This document shows, one piece after another, positions 1-10,619 of a stretch of DNA of 64,000 nt (the stretch's first letter is position 1; each line of letters starts with the position of its first letter). A program made the translations under genes and the position numbers. Source of the stretch: Gordius sp. MW1 (lineage: Eukaryota; Nematomorpha; Gordioida; Gordea; Gordiidae); NCBI GenBank assembly GCA_964036665.1, contig OZ038528.1, positions 5,648,501 to 5,712,500 on the forward strand, read 5' to 3'. The notes under the pieces are model-generated. The model had not been told where the DNA came from. It saw nothing but the letters and a program-made list of their open reading frames with translations, and made no database searches.

Positions 1-7
1 TAACGCG

Positions 8-2557
8 ATGCCAAAAATGTTTGCAGCAAGAAGAGTACCGTTTCCACTACGACAAGCTGTAGAAGATGAACTACAACGGCTACTTAACGAAGACGTCTTT
101 GAAAAAGTTAATCCTACTTTAACGCCGATTAAATGGGCTACGCCAACGGTAAATGTTAAGAAGAAAACAGGGCAGGTGCGTATATGTGGTGATTTTCGTT
201 TAACCATAAATCAACACTTGGCTAAAGATCAGGATATTTTACCGACTTTCAGTGACGTGGCCGAAAGAATAGCCGGAGGTAAAATTTTTTCTATCATTGA
301 TCTCAAGGATGCCTTTTTACAGCTTGAACTTGATGAGAAATCTAGGAACTATTTAAACATATCAACGCATGTAGGATATTTTCGTTTTAAGAGATTACCG
401 TTTGGGCTTACAACAGCGCCGATTATCTTTCATACGTTTATGAGACAATTGGTTAATAACATACCCGGGGTGAGCGTCTTTATGGACGATGTTATAATTA
501 GCGGTAAAAACGAAAAGGATCACTTAAACAAATTAGTAACAGTGTTAAATCTCTTTCAAACTGTTGGTTTAACAACATCTCAAACAAAAATGCAACTATT
601 TAAAAAGTCTGTCAAATACTTAGGACATATAATTAATAGTGAAGGTATAACAGCGAGTGAGGATAAGGTTCTAAAGATTAAAAGTTTTAAAACACCCGAA
701 AACAAAAAGGAACTTCGTTCTTTCCTTGGGTTGGTAAACTATTTAGAAACTTTTATCCTCAAACTTCAGATAAATTGCGCTCCTTTATACAAATTAACTT
801 CCATAAATACAAAATGGGTATGGGGCGACTTAGAAAAATTAACTTTTGAAAAAGTTAAAACTATAATTTCTAACAGAAAAACTATAGTGCCATATCAAAA
901 AGAATTGCCTATCATAATTTCAATCGACGCGTCAGATTTAGGTCTAGGAGCAGTTATAGCGCATAAGTTTTCCTCAGGCCAAGAAAAACCAATTGCCTAC
1001 GCCTCTCGTTCCCTAAATCCCGCTGAGAAAAATTATTCCGTCATCGACAGAGAGGCATCGGCAGTAATTTATGCGATAAACAAATTCCATCAGTATATTT
1101 ATGGTCGTAAATTTACAATTCAGACAGACCACCACCCTCTTATAAATATTTTTGGGACAACCCGGGATCTTAGTAAAATAACGAATAATAGGTTACTAAG
1201 ATGGGCAATTAAATTACTTCAATATGATTATGATATAAAATACATTCCTGGGAAATCTAATCAGTGTGCTGACGCACTTTCTCGTTTATGCCTAAAGGAT
1301 TCACCTCATAATTTAAACATAGATAATGATATTCGAAGAATTAAATTACAACTAATCGATGATTTGACTTTGAATACAAAAAATATTGTAGAGGAAACAA
1401 TAAAAGATAATGTACTTAAAGAAGTTATAGAGCAATTTAAAAATAGATGGCAAGGCTCTTCAAATAACGATAACGTACGAAAATACCTGCAATTAAGAAA
1501 TTACATTTCTTTCGAAAATAATCTTTTATTTTATAAAGATCGACTTATAATTCCGGAAAAATTAAGGCCAGATATTCTTAAAATTTTACATGATGGTCAT
1601 CCGGGAATCGTGGCTATGAAGTCATTAGGGAGATATTATGTGTACTGGAATAATATTGACTTAGACATAGAAAAATACGTAAATACATGTAAATATTGTC
1701 AAGAAGAACGACCAAACATTAAAGAGGTACCCCTATACGCTTGGAACGTTCCTAACAAGCCTTGGGAACGGGTTCACATAGACTTAGCGGGACCCATCAA
1801 TAAGAAGTATTGGTTAGTTTGCATTGATGCTTTTACCAAATGGCCCGAAGTAATGGTGCTGGGCGAGATAAACTCAACAAAAATTATTCAAAATTTAAGG
1901 ACAATTTTTGCGCGTTTTGGGTTACCTAGATATATTGTCAGTGACAATGGCCCGCAATTTAAATCTACGGAATTTAAGTTTTTTTGTAAAAACAATGGCA
2001 TAATTCAATTTACGGGACCGCCCTACCACCCCAAAACTAATGGTATAGCCGAGAGATATATTAGAACTATTAAAAGTAAGTTCTATGCGAATAAAAAGTC
2101 GGGGGTTAATGACTCGTTAAACTTACTACAAGTATTAATGAGCATGCGTAGTAGTCAAAACGTGACTACAGGTATTAGCCCGGCTGAGGCGATGTTCAAT
2201 CGCAGGATTCGTACGACGCTAGACCAGCTCAGAAGAACGACTCGCGACAAGGTTGAAGAATCGATCTGGAAACAAAAGTACTATAAAAACCGATGGACCC
2301 AAGAAAGATTCTTCGAACCCGAGCAGCAGGTGTGGGTACATAATGACACAAGTCCGGGATGGAGGGAAGGACTTGTAGAAGCACGAACAAGTTCGACTAC
2401 GTATGACGTTAATATAGACGGAAATACAAGAAGGAAACACGGAGATCAGTTACGGGAAAGAACAACGATCGACCAAGGTGCGGTGTCAGAGCGAAACATT
2501 CTAGAACACAAAAGGGTATCCAAACCACCTGATCGATACGATGGAGGGCAACTTTAA
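8..2557 (+). CDS. Ty3/gypsy pol polyprotein (reverse transcriptase, RNase H, integrase), 5' part outside window
   Basis: The retroelement pol copies element RNA into DNA and integrates it. The 849 codons shown are open right to the window edge, so gag and protease lie upstream and the true start is not visible. Domains in order: RT (palm motif FMDD at residues 158-161), RNase H (SIDASD, catalytic Asp near 307; TDHHPL), integrase zinc finger (H528, H531, C561, C564) and a D,D35E core (D592 in IDLAGP, D646 in SDNGPQF, E682 in GIAERY). A C-terminal GWREG region and a basic tail follow. There is no internal stop or frameshift, which contrasts with the related pol at 42-45 kb. A purine-rich tract and LTR follow immediately. 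Domain order RT-RH-IN fixes Ty3/gypsy (Metaviridae); activity is not shown. Confidence 0.95.
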   Translation: MPKMFAARRVPFPLRQAVEDELQRLLNEDVFEKVNPTLTPIKWATPTVNVKKKTGQVRICGDFRLTINQHLAKDQDILPTFSDVAERIAGGKIFSIIDLKDAFLQLELDEKSRNYLNISTHVGYFRFKRLPFGLTTAPIIFHTFMRQLVNNIPGVSVFMDDVIISGKNEKDHLNKLVTVLNLFQTVGLTTSQTKMQLFKKSVKYLGHIINSEGITASEDKVLKIKSFKTPENKKELRSFLGLVNYLETFILKLQINCAPLYKLTSINTKWVWGDLEKLTFEKVKTIISNRKTIVPYQKELPIIISIDASDLGLGAVIAHKFSSGQEKPIAYASRSLNPAEKNYSVIDREASAVIYAINKFHQYIYGRKFTIQTDHHPLINIFGTTRDLSKITNNRLLRWAIKLLQYDYDIKYIPGKSNQCADALSRLCLKDSPHNLNIDNDIRRIKLQLIDDLTLNTKNIVEETIKDNVLKEVIEQFKNRWQGSSNNDNVRKYLQLRNYISFENNLLFYKDRLIIPEKLRPDILKILHDGHPGIVAMKSLGRYYVYWNNIDLDIEKYVNTCKYCQEERPNIKEVPLYAWNVPNKPWERVHIDLAGPINKKYWLVCIDAFTKWPEVMVLGEINSTKIIQNLRTIFARFGLPRYIVSDNGPQFKSTEFKFFCKNNGIIQFTGPPYHPKTNGIAERYIRTIKSKFYANKKSGVNDSLNLLQVLMSMRSSQNVTTGISPAEAMFNRRIRTTLDQLRRTTRDKVEESIWKQKYYKNRWTQERFFEPEQQVWVHNDTSPGWREGLVEARTSSTTYDVNIDGNTRRKHGDQLRERTTIDQGAVSERNILEHKRVSKPPDRYDGGQL

Positions 2558-2569
2558 ATGGGGGAGTAA

Positions 2570-2752
2570 TGTAATGTATGCAAATACTATCTACCTAATT
2601 GGCAATGACCTTGAGCGTTTGAATTGCAATACAATGTTAATTGATTGTTTATTGTTCTTAAATTGAATGTCTATTTAAACGTGTTATTGTAATTACCAAC
2701 AGTTACTTTTTGTCTTATCCAATAAAGTGTTTATCTTACTGGATATCCTATA
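2570..2752 (+). repeat. LTR of the gypsy element, flanked on both sides by internal sequence
   Basis: A polypurine tract (aaatgggggag, 2557-2567) precedes TGTAATGTATGC, the LTR start. An AATAAA signal lies near 2721. The LTR ends just before TGGCGACGAGG (2754), which looks like a tRNA primer-binding site. The PPT on the left and PBS on the right mean this LTR is both the 3' LTR of the upstream element and the 5' LTR of another copy. The right end is judged from the PBS, because no second LTR is in view. Confidence 0.75.
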
Positions 2753-2753
2753 A

Positions 2754-3104
2754 TGGCGACGAGGCCTTAGAACCCTTGGACCTTAAACTCAACCTCGTTT
2801 AGAAGACGCTCCCTACCTCGTTCAACTGAAATAAAAAGATTATCCATATTATTTTCAGATGGCTATCAAACCGGAGACGAATTTTTCTTGTGATTATTCA
2901 AAGGAATTGAAGGATTCAATTCCAAGTAATTCTATTGATGACTATTTATTTAATATCGAGCTCTTATTCAAGTTGAGAGACATCACGGGAGAAAGGCGAA
3001 AAACATTGTTACTCACTTACGTAGGCCTTAACACTTTAACAAAATTAAGGGACTGTGAGCATCAAAATTTTTTTTTCCGTTTTTTGGCTATCATTAAATT
3101 ATAG
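2754..3104 (+). pseudogene. Second gypsy copy: primer-binding site, leader and truncated gag start
   Basis: After the PBS, a frame from 2859 (MAIKPETNFSCDY...) runs for about 65 gag-like residues and then degenerates after a T-run near 3070. The section SIDDYLFNIELLFKLRDI matches the layout of the gag start of the related element at 41127 (NIEDYLNHLDARLDIL). Nothing recognisable of protease or pol follows, so the second copy was truncated soon after its start. Assignment to gag rests on position after the PBS and on that similarity. Confidence 0.6.
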
Positions 3105-4186
3105 AGTATCTGTTGGTACTGACCAATGGAGAAAAAATGACCATTCGCCAAATTTTTTATTTTTTTAATTAAAAATTGTTCAAATTCAACAAAAAATTTC
3201 TCCCAAAAATTCTGCAAATTCTTAACATGGATGTTTTATAATATAATGTTTGTTAGACCCATAATCACTAAAGCCCATAAAAACTAATGTAATACGCAAC
3301 TAGATGCAAACACTAAATCTAACCATAACCCTTGCCTATATTACATTTTGCCTATATTAAATTTTGCCTATAAATGGAAAATTTGTATAAATAATTAATT
3401 AATCATTAGGCATTTAATACCCCCCTATAGGCATTCTCGCCCCTACCCACCTTTCTCGCCCATAAATTGCATAGCAAATATGATACGTTTATACGGAGTA
3501 TAGATGAGTCGTCCCCCCTTCCCTTCCCCTCCTCCCCTTCCCTTCTCCCCCTTCCCACGAGGGCCGAAGGCCCGAGTTTTTTCAATACGTTTCGAAAACA
3601 CTTAAACTAACTAAAATTCCTATAATCTATATGTCCTTCCCTTATTTGTGCACATTTCAAAAAAGGCGGAAAAATGGTACCTTATTTAAAGTTGATGATG
3701 AGTCTATCTAGTCTATTTATAAAACAAGGTAAAATTAAATAATCAGAACTTAATCTAAAAACAATCATGAAGAGTTATGATTATGATAAACAGCCTTTTT
3801 AATTCAGTACTTTATGCTTGTCACAAATATGTAACTACCACAAATAATAAATACAAGGTCGCGTTTAGAATGGTAACAACTTAGAAAATATGCAAGTTTG
3901 GTAGATAAGAAAGAAATATAAGCATTAAAATATCAAAGCGGTGGAATATTAATTGGGTAATGAATGTCATGAGAATTTAGGGTAAAGGGCGCTAAGATTA
4001 TATTATCACAGGGGTGTGCTTAAATGATATAAAGTGATTGCGAACGAAGCATTTTGCACGTTATAGAAAACAAATGTAATTGATAAATAGAGATAGTGCG
4101 TGCAATGTTGAGCGCTTTGGGGTAATTCATTTTTGTAGTAGCGGAGGCGTGTAAAAAGCGGAAGTTGCAACATTAAAGGTATATCA
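3105..4186. other. Intergenic, no gene recognised
   Basis: This is AT-rich sequence with a short C-rich patch at 3480-3560. No coding frame, RNA gene or clear terminal repeat was recognised. Confidence 0.6.
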
Positions 4187-4194
4187 CAACGAAC

Positions 4195-4265
4195 TAGTGT
4201 TGTAACAACGGCTGGGTTTTGTTTGGTCGACCTTCAAACAAAACCCAGCCGTTTTTACAGCACTA
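4195..4265. mobile_element. 71-bp hAT-type MITE (almost only terminal inverted repeats)
   Basis: It starts TAGTGTTGTAACAACGGC and ends as the near inverted complement (GCCGTTTTTACAGCACTA). The two arms meet after about 35 bp. A perfect 8-bp TSD, CAACGAAC, sits at 4187-4194 and 4266-4273. The 8-bp TSD and TAGTGTTG end are hAT features and match the 9.6-kb hAT at 10572 and the MITE at 56558. It lies about 200 bp beyond the DEGS1 stop codon. Confidence 0.9.
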
Positions 4266-4420
4266 CAACGAACTAGATAGTGGGTCTGTACAATATTAGT
4301 TAACGAGAGTTTGGGGTGCTTGTGTATATAAATAATAAACAAAAGGAAAGACAATTTGTTTAACGTGTTACGAGACGATAAAATTTGGCGAGCTTTGCTA
4401 CAAACGATGACAACGGGATA

Positions 4421-4426
4421 TTTATT
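4421..4426 (-). promoter_or_regulatory. Candidate polyadenylation signal of DEGS1
   Basis: The minus strand reads AATAAA about 45 nt downstream of the DEGS1 stop codon (TGA at 4470-4472). It is the first such hexamer after the stop. No transcript evidence is available. Confidence 0.5.
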
Positions 4427-4469
4427 ATGTGCTGTTCATTTAGATTGTTTCTCTAGCCAAAACAGTTTT

Positions 4470-7400
4470 TCACTTAATTTTTTGGGCATTCTCAGAAGCT
4501 CCATTGCAAAAGGACTCTTTATTACTAAATTCATCATCTTTGGGCGATCGCGTTGAGATTTTGTCGTTGCCTTTAGTCAGCACGGAAGGTCTCTTCACAC
4601 GAGCGTAAGGTCCGATAGCTGGATCGAAGATGAAATCGTAGAGGACGCGACACCAAGAGGTGTGGCATGGGAGATCTCGGTAAAATTCCTTGGCAATTTT
4701 CGTCACCTGCAGTGTTCAAAATAATTTGTTTTACAAGAAATATTATAAGTGAGGTAGTTTGATACCAACAACAAACAGTTCTAGGTGTGGCTGAAAGCAA
4801 TAGATGCTTCGAAAATGACATCGTCCTCAAATGAAAAAGGAAAATTAATGATATTTCAAAACAACATTACACCCATAATAGGGCCATCCATGTCGAATCG
4901 TCAAAAAAAACGATTTTTGACCGACCACCTCAGGAATGGATAATTTTTGGTGAGGGTGTAGGCCTCATATATTATACTAATTCTGAAAATTTTAACCATT
5001 TAGGACCTATATTTTCTAAGTTATGGACGTTTAAAGAAAAATACCCTCAAGCGCGTTCTTTAGATTTTGATATTTTTGTCATATTTTTGAAAGTAATGGC
5101 GCTATTCACTTAAATTTCGCTGCATTTTGTTCACAAAAAATTCTCCATTAAAACAATTTAACAAAAAGCCTCAAACTTTAGCGGTTGTTTTTTTGTGGTC
5201 AGATTAATTAAAAGAATTTATTTCGCCTCCTAATAAAATCACCAATTTCACAATGTGCACTTCTTTATGACTCATTATCATATTTCAATCATAAAAAGTT
5301 TGGGGTCGGCTACGAAATGGTCAAGAATCTGAAAAATCACATTTTCAGCAAAAATATTTATAGATGCGGTATAATAAATTATTAAAAGAACATACTATGA
5401 TGTTTGTTTATTATCATATTGCAAACTTATAAAGAACACTTGGTAAACAAATAATATTGAAATAAAAATAGAGTTAAATTTTGATCTTATTTTACTGGTC
5501 GATGGACAATTTTCAGAGTTTAAAATAACTTTAATTTTAATTAAAATAAAAAATTGTCACAACTAACAAGCAAGCTTTTTTAAAAACACCTTTCATCCTG
5601 CAAAATTTTTATATTTTAAATATGGATTATTAATAAAAAATAAAAATATTTGAACAATTTTGTGATCACGCTAGTATTTATTTATTTTACCCCTATATCA
5701 TTTAAGTTAAAATTCAAGATTTAATTTTCAAACTCAGATAATTGCCCATTGCGCAGAAAAGGTATCAAAATTTAAGTTTATTTTTATTCCAGTATTATTT
5801 ATTTACCATGTAATTTTTATAAATTTGCAATTTGATAAAAAACAAATCATAATATGTTCTTTTAATAAATGATTATACAGCCATCTAGAAATTTGGTGAA
5901 AATATAATTTTCGAATTCTTGACCATTTTGTAGCCGACCCCAAACTTTTTATGATTAAAATATAATAATGGGTCACAAAGGAGTGCACATTGTAAAACTA
6001 GTGATTTAATATAAAGGCGAAATAGGTATTAAATTTTCATTAATTTGACCACAAAAATTAACCACAAAAGTTGGAGGTTTTTCGTTAAATTATTTCGATG
6101 GAGAACTTTTTTAGGAACAAAATGCACCAAAATTTAAGTGAATAGCGCCATTAATTTCAAAAATATCACAAAAATAGTAAGATCTATAAAACGTGTTCGA
6201 GCTTGGTTTTGACCCTTTGAACGTCCATAACTTCAAAAATATAGTTCCAAAATGGCTAAAATTTTCAAAAATTACTATAATACACGAGGCCTACACCCTC
6301 ACCAAAAATTATCCATATCTAAGATGGTCGGTCGAAAACGTTTTGATTTGTCATGGAATGCCCCAATAATGCAAAATCGACATTCATAATATATTCATAT
6401 TGACAATTATAATACGATCAAAAATCAAATCAATTTAGTCAAGTCCATTCGTCTTCGTATAAATAAACTTAAAATGTTAGGAGATAGACAGCCAAGTCAA
6501 AGACATAAACTATTGCAAGTACTGAACAATAAAAGAAGCATATAAATGGCGAATAAAAATGAATTTAAAGCAATTACTTGTGGTAATTTACAGCCTGCTA
6601 CGTTGGGAAAATCGTGATGTTCCATATGGTACCTAACAAAATTTAAAATTGACATAACTACAATATATATAAAACTTCCACTTAAATTAAGTAGTACATT
6701 ACCACTGAAGGTTGTGTAAGATTAATTGCGCTCAATGACAAACTCATTGCACTAAACTCGACCTTTTATTCGAATGCACAACCGTACTCCTTCGTTCTAG
6801 CTCGGGGTAAACATAGTTTTCAACTCACATTCAAATGTTGTCTCTATAATACGGTAGAGTTGTTAAGCTGCTGACTTGCTTCAACTCAGACGCGAGCACG
6901 CACACTGAGTTGCTCAATATGCGCGTTAGCACGATGAGTGCTCGCTGTTCGGTGCACTAGGCAGAACAGTAGCATATAAAAATGCTCGAGGGCCGAGCAG
7001 AAACTCGAGCAGATGGTAGCTGGAGTTGAAGCAAGTTAGCAGTTTAACAACTCTAATAATACGCACAATTGCAGCTCGCTCCATTTCACACAAAAATAAT
7101 AGCGTAGAAGGTTAAATGAGTTGTGGATGGCGAGACAAAGGTAACAAATTTCCAAGATCCAGGACCATGGGCAAAATTTGAAAATCAGGTGGGGACAAAA
7201 AGTAGCTGGGGAGGGGAGGGCAAAATACTATTCTTTAAGTTGAGAAGGGAGGGGGGGGGGAATCTGCCCCCCCCCCTACGCTTGGCTAAGCCCAGAGTCC
7301 GACTATAACGAACATAAACACTTGATCAATACCCTCCAACGCAATATTCCTTTTTTGTATATCTAAACGGTCCCCCCCCCGTAATTTGAGCTTACAGGAC

Positions 7401-10400
7401 TTTACTAGACATTTTAGGAAAATCAACGCTAGATTAAATTACTCCCAGCCTATAATGCATTAATCAATAGGTGGGTTATTATCGAGCCTTTAAACTTTTA
7501 ACAATAAAGGCACTTTTTCCTTATTATCACCTATTTAATCTCAAGGTTCTCGGCACAATATTTATTCAAGTATTTAAAACGTACAAAATTAATCGATCGA
7601 ACACGAATCTAACGAAATTAGACGTGGTTGAAAGGAAGGCACGGTCGACTAATTGAAAAGCATCCTTTTGTGTTACTTCTCAAAAGGTCGCCATCATCTT
7701 TCCACTATACTAAAACTAAGCAAACTCTGATTTTTTGATTTTTTAATTAATCTGTATGGCCCATAACCCGACATTTTATCAAATTAATATTTCTCGGACA
7801 CTGGAAAGTATTAAATGTCATTAGATCCTGAAAGTATAAACTAAATGTATCATCTAAAATCACCAACTAACCCCACGTTAAAAGTAATGGCATTGAGCGA
7901 GCCGTAGTAAGAGTAAGTTTCGTAGCCTTTGGCAAACATGTAATGTTCCGAGATGAAATGACCGGCCACAGGGTGTAATCCCATAGACATGAGAGAACCG
8001 CCAAGCAAGTAAAACAACGCTTTGGAGCCGAGGTAATAAGTCAGGAGGCAATCGAAGCTGATTTGCGTGCAGAGATTCAAAATTTCTAAGCCGGTCACCG
8101 GCTTGGGTCGCGTTATAATCGGGCGCAAAGCGTAAAATAATGGCTGAAACACGACCCACACGAATTTGGTTAACGTCCTGTCGAAGAGCTTAGCTTCCAA
8201 TTGGCACGGGATATCAACGTCTAATTCGTCGTCTCCCTGAAAAAAACCCACGTATAGCAGCATTTTTTTGGCTGAGCCAAGTGAATTTGGTGACGTGTAT
8301 TACGATAAGTCAGGTTTTGGCATGGGCGTAGGCAGGTGGGGGGCAGGGAGGGGCGGTTGCCCCCCTCAAAATTATTTGTTATAATTTATTAAATTTCGGC
8401 TTAAATTTCAAAAAAATGATCATTTTGCCCATCCCTGAATCATTATTGCCCCCTAATCCCTTGGCTGGCTACGCCCATGGGTTTTGGATATAGTGAGTTG
8501 AACGGTATTATTTAAAAAGCTCTTAACTTAGTTTTATTTCCTTTCATAGATACATCAAACTTGCAGGCAAGATTCAAGTTGGTATTGAGCACGAATTACA
8601 AAGCGGGTATATATCAATATGAAAAAGTCGTTGGGATTCAGTCATGGGCGTAGCAAGCTTTGGAATTAGAGGGGGGCAATGAGGATTTAGGACGGGCAAA
8701 ATGATCATTTTCTAAAATTTTAGCCATAAGTAATAAAATTCAACAAATTTTGGATTTAAAGGGGGGTAGGCACCCCTCACTGCCCCCCCCCTTGACTACG
8801 CCCATGGATTCAGTTAATTACATAAGTCGGCCCATTACGTCGTAGCATTATTACTATTCTAATAAAAAAACGAATCGGGGTCAAAGTCGCTGAAAAAAAG
8901 CAGCAGAATGGTCAGAACTGGTCAGACAAGATTTTAGATAATCAATATATTAGAATTAAATCTCAAATGGGGAAGGAATTTGATGTGCATCTAACCCTAA
9001 CCCTAACCCGAACCTAAAACGCTGACCTAAAACACTAACCCTAGCCCTAACCCTCCTGACCAATCTTGATCTGACCAGTTCTGACTAATTCTGCTGCTTT
9101 TTTTCTGCGACTTTGACCGGTTCCCCAAAAAAAACGCATAAAGAATGGTCTGCTATAGGTGCAAACAAAAAGCTCTTCTATTTTAAAATTATGTTCTTGC
9201 TTTTTACATAGATCGTAACAAAACAAGATTACCGCTTGTAAGTAGTAATAATACGGCTTATTGGTTAAACTAACACTAAAATTAATCAATATTTAGCGAA
9301 ATTAAATTACTATAGTTTAATATCATTTAAAGGTTATTTGCTAACCAAATGTTTATTTTCAAAGGCTTGCAAATTTAGTGTTTTCACTTTGGTTATTTAT
9401 GCTTTTTTTACTCTGACCAAGGCTAATGCTAAAAGGTTTACCTCAACATACAAATTAAATTTTGCCTACTTACTTTTGATTTTCTTATAATAAACCTTGA
9501 AAAACAGGTTTTTTATAAAACATAAACACTAACTTGGTATCTGTGATGATCCATATGATATTTTTTAAAGGCAGCAGAGTAAGGGATGGCTACAGGTAGA
9601 TTTGCAAATATTTCAAATAAACGATTCCTCCAAGCCCTGCAATGCCCAAAAGCCATGTTGTGTGATATCTCATGGATAGCCAAAGTCATTGAATGATTTA
9701 TTGTCTGGAGCCAGCAAACAAAAAATGACGATACAATTAAAATTATAATAAGCTTTGTTAATTTTGTAACATGGTAGAAAAATTTAGAAAAACATGTTTA
9801 AAATTTAGCCCTTAATGCTTTTAAAAGTTCCAAAATTGTATTTGTGAGGTTCATTGTTAGGGGAGGAAATTAAGATGTGAAATCAAGTATTTTTAAATTA
9901 TAACAATTTAATATATCTATCTTATTAATTTATAAACTTTTAATTCAAATTACATTTACTCTTTAGATAGAGTTTAATTGATTATAATAAATTAAAAGTG
10001 TATATGTTAAATAATTTATAAAAATAGGATGTTTTCAAAGTATTTGTTTTAAAATCTAAATGATTGCTTTTATATAAAATTAATATTTAACTAATACTAT
10101 ATTCATTTCTTTTAATGTCTAATAAAACTTTTAAATTAATCTTATAAAAATCTATAAGATGCATAGCAATTAAAGTCATAAAAATGACTCACTCCTCCTA
10201 TAATATATGCTAGCAAAACAACATAAAACCATGGCAAATCTTTAATCAGATAGCAAGAAATAAATTGGAAAATCATCATAGCTATAACTATGTATTTCAG
10301 TCTTGTATCATGCCCCATTAACTTTTTTATTTCTGGATATTTTTCTATAAATTTATAGGCGTATATGATTGGATACAAACATACGAAGAATTTCTTTTCT

Positions 10401-10466
10401 TCTCGTTGCATGAGGCTCGTCTGTATATACCCATTCAAAATCCGTCCTAGATACTTTCTGTCCCAT
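4470..10466 (-). CDS. DEGS1: Sphingolipid delta-4 desaturase, six exons
   Basis: This enzyme introduces the 4,5-trans double bond into dihydroceramide to make ceramide in the ER membrane. Exons (minus strand): 10466-10385, 10344-10193, 9704-9534, 8236-7872, 6632-6578, 4706-4470. They total 1062 nt, 353 aa. Every junction has GT..AG (donors GTATGT, GTGAGT, GTTAGT, GTTAGT, GTAATT) and the phase is kept throughout. Start [16 protein letters not shown] retains the Gly2 myristoylation context of the family. All three di-iron histidine boxes are present: HEISHN (89-94), HMDHH (128-132) and HMEHH (259-263; the family usually has HNEHH). Hydrophobic membrane stretches lie around 50-75 and 170-215. 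The end, [12 protein letters not shown], is followed by a lysine/serine-rich extension of about 35 residues that is longer than I recall for the family. The first intron is only 40 nt. Introns 3-5 are full of MITEs. No frame break was seen, so I judge it functional. Confidence 0.95.
4880..6365. mobile_element. 1.5-kb foldback DNA element in DEGS1 intron 5
   Basis: Two arms of roughly 600 bp are inverted copies. For example, the stretch with 'ggtgagggtgtaggcctc' near 4950 is matched in reverse near 6290, and the 'atggcgctattcacttaaa' stretch near 5100 is matched near 6145. About 250 bp of AT-rich loop separates them. The ends read AGGGCCATCCATG and, inverted, TGGGGCATTCCATG, with a 5-bp repeat ATAAT on each side (4875-4879, 6366-6370). 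There is no transposase, so it is non-autonomous. The superfamily is not assigned. Confidence 0.8.
6854..7055. mobile_element. 202-bp hAT-type MITE in DEGS1 intron 4
   Basis: Terminal inverted repeats of about 30 bp (TAGAGTTGTTAAGCTGCTGA at the left; the inverse ending TTAACAACTCTA at the right) are bounded by an 8-bp TSD ATAATACG (6846-6853 and 7056-7063). One extra G lies between the left TSD and the TIR. The middle is GC-rich and self-complementary around CTCGAG. Confidence 0.85.
7120..7320. repeat. G/C-homopolymer-bearing repeat in DEGS1 intron 4
   Basis: A purine-rich stretch with a run of about ten G followed by ten C (7245-7275) and 'ctacgcttggctaagccc' resembles a decayed copy of the CATGGGCGTAG MITE family (compare 8321-8479). 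Ends and TSD are not clear. Confidence 0.35.
8321..8479. mobile_element. CATGGGCGTAG-family MITE, 159 bp, DEGS1 intron 3
   Basis: It begins CATGGGCGTAG and ends CTACGCCCATG, with a perfect 8-bp TSD GGTTTTGG (8313-8320, 8480-8487). The interior has G-run and C-run subterminal blocks around an AT-rich centre. The superfamily is uncertain; the 8-bp TSD would fit hAT. Confidence 0.9.
8643..8806. mobile_element. CATGGGCGTAG-family MITE, 164 bp, second copy in DEGS1 intron 3
   Basis: Same ends (CATGGGCGTAG / CTACGCCCATG) and a perfect 8-bp TSD GATTCAGT (8635-8642, 8807-8814). The interior matches the other copies ('gggcaaaatgatcatttt'). Confidence 0.9.
8876..9127. mobile_element. Inverted-repeat element with CCCTAA-like core, DEGS1 intron 3
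   Basis: Arms of about 50 bp (ggggtcaaagtcgctg... and its inverse ...cgactttgaccggttcccc) enclose about 150 bp that includes degenerate CTAACCCTAACCC units. A close copy of the core occurs at 19795-19905 inside another element, so the telomere-like repeats belong to a dispersed element, not to a chromosome end. TSD not clear. Confidence 0.6.
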
Positions 10467-10619
10467 TTTGAAGCAAGAAACGTGACTCCTCAAACGACGT
10501 TTCTTAAAACATATGTTCAAAAGGGCTTTTCATAACATAGCGATAGCATAGTCACCCAATCTATTATGAAGTAGTGTTGTAAAAACGGCTGGCTGGTTTT
10601 TCCCAGCGTATTGCTAAGC

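Noticed and set aside
5803..5988. 61-codon frame in the foldback element
   Set aside because: Lies in one arm of a noncoding inverted repeat; the other arm has no equivalent frame.
8990..9055. CTAACCCTAACCC runs resembling telomeric repeats
   Set aside because: Degenerate, short, inside an inverted-repeat element and present again at 19838-19885 in another element. Not a chromosome end and not usable to identify the organism.
10142..10438. Unspliced 98-residue frame over DEGS1 exons 1-2
   Set aside because: Reads through the 40-nt intron and past the donor at 10192. The spliced model matches the family on both sides.
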